Assembly: GCF_003945595.2 (NCBI RefSeq)
Contig: NW_024104313.1
Location: 310,001-374,000, forward strand
Origin: Pipra filicauda
Taxonomy: Eukaryota > Chordata > Aves > Passeriformes > Pipridae
DNA: 64,000 bases
Direction: 5' to 3'
Positions 63,401-64,000 of this stretch are shown in pieces (the first letter of the stretch is position 1; each line of letters begins with the position of its first letter). The notes under the pieces are model-generated. The model was not told the DNA's origin, made no database searches, and saw only the letters and a list, made by a program, of their open reading frames with translations. The translations under genes and the position numbers were made by a program.

Positions 63401-64000
63401 TTCTGTAAGTATTGACACACACTCCACTTTGAGCCTTGGATATCTGAAAGACTGCTTGTGTAACTGCCATTGCAATAGCTGCCTGTGCAAAGTCAAGTAA
63501 ATAAATGAAGACTTTGCAAATTCAGACCTATGCTAACATTTTCATTTGAGTGTTCAGTACTTGTCGGAGAAAAAAATTGGCAACAACTACAAGTAAAAAA
63601 ATTAAAAAATATTTTCAGCTGTGCCGGAGAGCACAAATGTCTGGAACTACTGCACCTTTGTGCAGTTTGGGTCTGATTATGCCAGCTGCTTCCCTCATGT
63701 GCTGAAAGAAATATTGGAAGGTTTGCTTGCTTGCCTTCTTCCAGTTTTGACTTGCAACACAACTAAGTGAGGAAGCCTATTTTTTCTTAACTGCGGGTCC
63801 TTGGTACACTATAATTTTCCCTTTGCAGAACAGCTTCTTGGTTTTGAAAGGGTTTGTAGGTCTAAGTGGAACGAGAGAAGTTTGTCTAAATGGTTGCAGT
63901 CATTATGCTTTTTTAAAATGTATACAACCTTGCTGTTTTGCCCAGCTAGTGGGGCTAGCATAAATTGGCACGACTGCACTGAGTCAGCTACCGTAGTGGC
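57462..64000. other. End of window, intron 6, no gene
   Basis: No CR1, LTR, exon or RNA gene recognised. A moderately GC-richer patch lies near 58450-58640 with CT-rich runs. The open frames at 57395-57713 overlap the C-run array and low-complexity sequence, and I take them to be chance. Confidence 0.55.

Larger units (their letters stand above)
1..64000 (+). other. PRKN: PRKN (parkin) gene, internal part
   Basis: The whole window is interpreted as the inside of the parkin gene, because two exons 32 kb apart on the + strand encode consecutive pieces of parkin with matching phases. Parkin is a cytosolic RING-between-RING E3 ubiquitin ligase. PINK1 activates it on damaged mitochondria, and it ubiquitinates outer-membrane proteins to trigger mitophagy. 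Exons 1-4 would lie upstream of base 1 and exons 7-12 beyond base 64000. No promoter, first exon or poly-A site of the gene is in the window. Intron 5 is about 32 kb here, whereas human PRKN introns run from tens to hundreds of kb, so the gene is compact by comparison. The identification rests on recalled human exon sizes and protein sequence. Confidence 0.95.
48672..64000 (+). other. PRKN: PRKN intron 6, 5' part
   Basis: This phase-2 intron starts with a consensus gtaagt donor and runs off the end of the window. It contains no recognisable CR1 or LTR. The notable local feature is a C-run array at 57422-57461. Exon 7 is not present. Confidence 0.9.

Noticed and set aside
1..64000. CRISPR array, operon, prophage or other prokaryotic system
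   Set aside because: There are no spaced identical repeats or dense gene arrays. The window is intronic DNA of a vertebrate gene.

Overview
This is a piece of a vertebrate nuclear genome, most likely a bird. The evidence is that every long repeat I can name is a CR1 LINE of the avian type, with 3' ends resembling degenerate ATTCTATG repeats. The background is AT-rich, and coding sequence is limited to two short, well-spliced exons. A turtle or crocodilian is less likely. I cannot name the species.

The window lies inside one gene, PRKN (parkin, the RBR-type E3 ubiquitin ligase of the PINK1-parkin mitophagy pathway), transcribed on the + strand. Two exons are certain. The one at 16330-16413 (84 nt) matches human exon 5, and the one at 48556-48671 (116 nt) matches human exon 6. 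Both agree in length, phase and protein sequence. Together they encode the end of RING0, the RING0-RING1 linker and the first zinc-binding cysteines of RING1. Everything else is intron: the 3' part of intron 4 (1-16329), all of intron 5 (16414-48555, about 32.1 kb) and the 5' part of intron 6 (48672-64000).

The introns are repeat-rich on the left and repeat-poor on the right. Eleven CR1-type copies lie between about 7.1 and 33.65 kb, nine of them antisense to PRKN. The longest (25537-28200) still shows endonuclease and reverse transcriptase domains but is broken by stops, frameshifts and one clean in-frame deletion. One copy (24715-25520) looks like a much older CR1/L3-like fossil. A probable solo LTR of an endogenous retrovirus lies at about 5860-6710. 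From 33.65 kb to the end I see no recognisable CR1.

I found no second gene, RNA gene, CRISPR array or new molecular system. The points most worth checking are an extra cysteine beside the RING1 zinc ligands, a textbook quadruplex-type C-tract array in intron 6, a poly-C expansion inside a CR1, the 174-nt in-frame CR1 deletion, the ancient LINE fossil, and an unidentified segment at 30740-31440 with interrupted reading frames.
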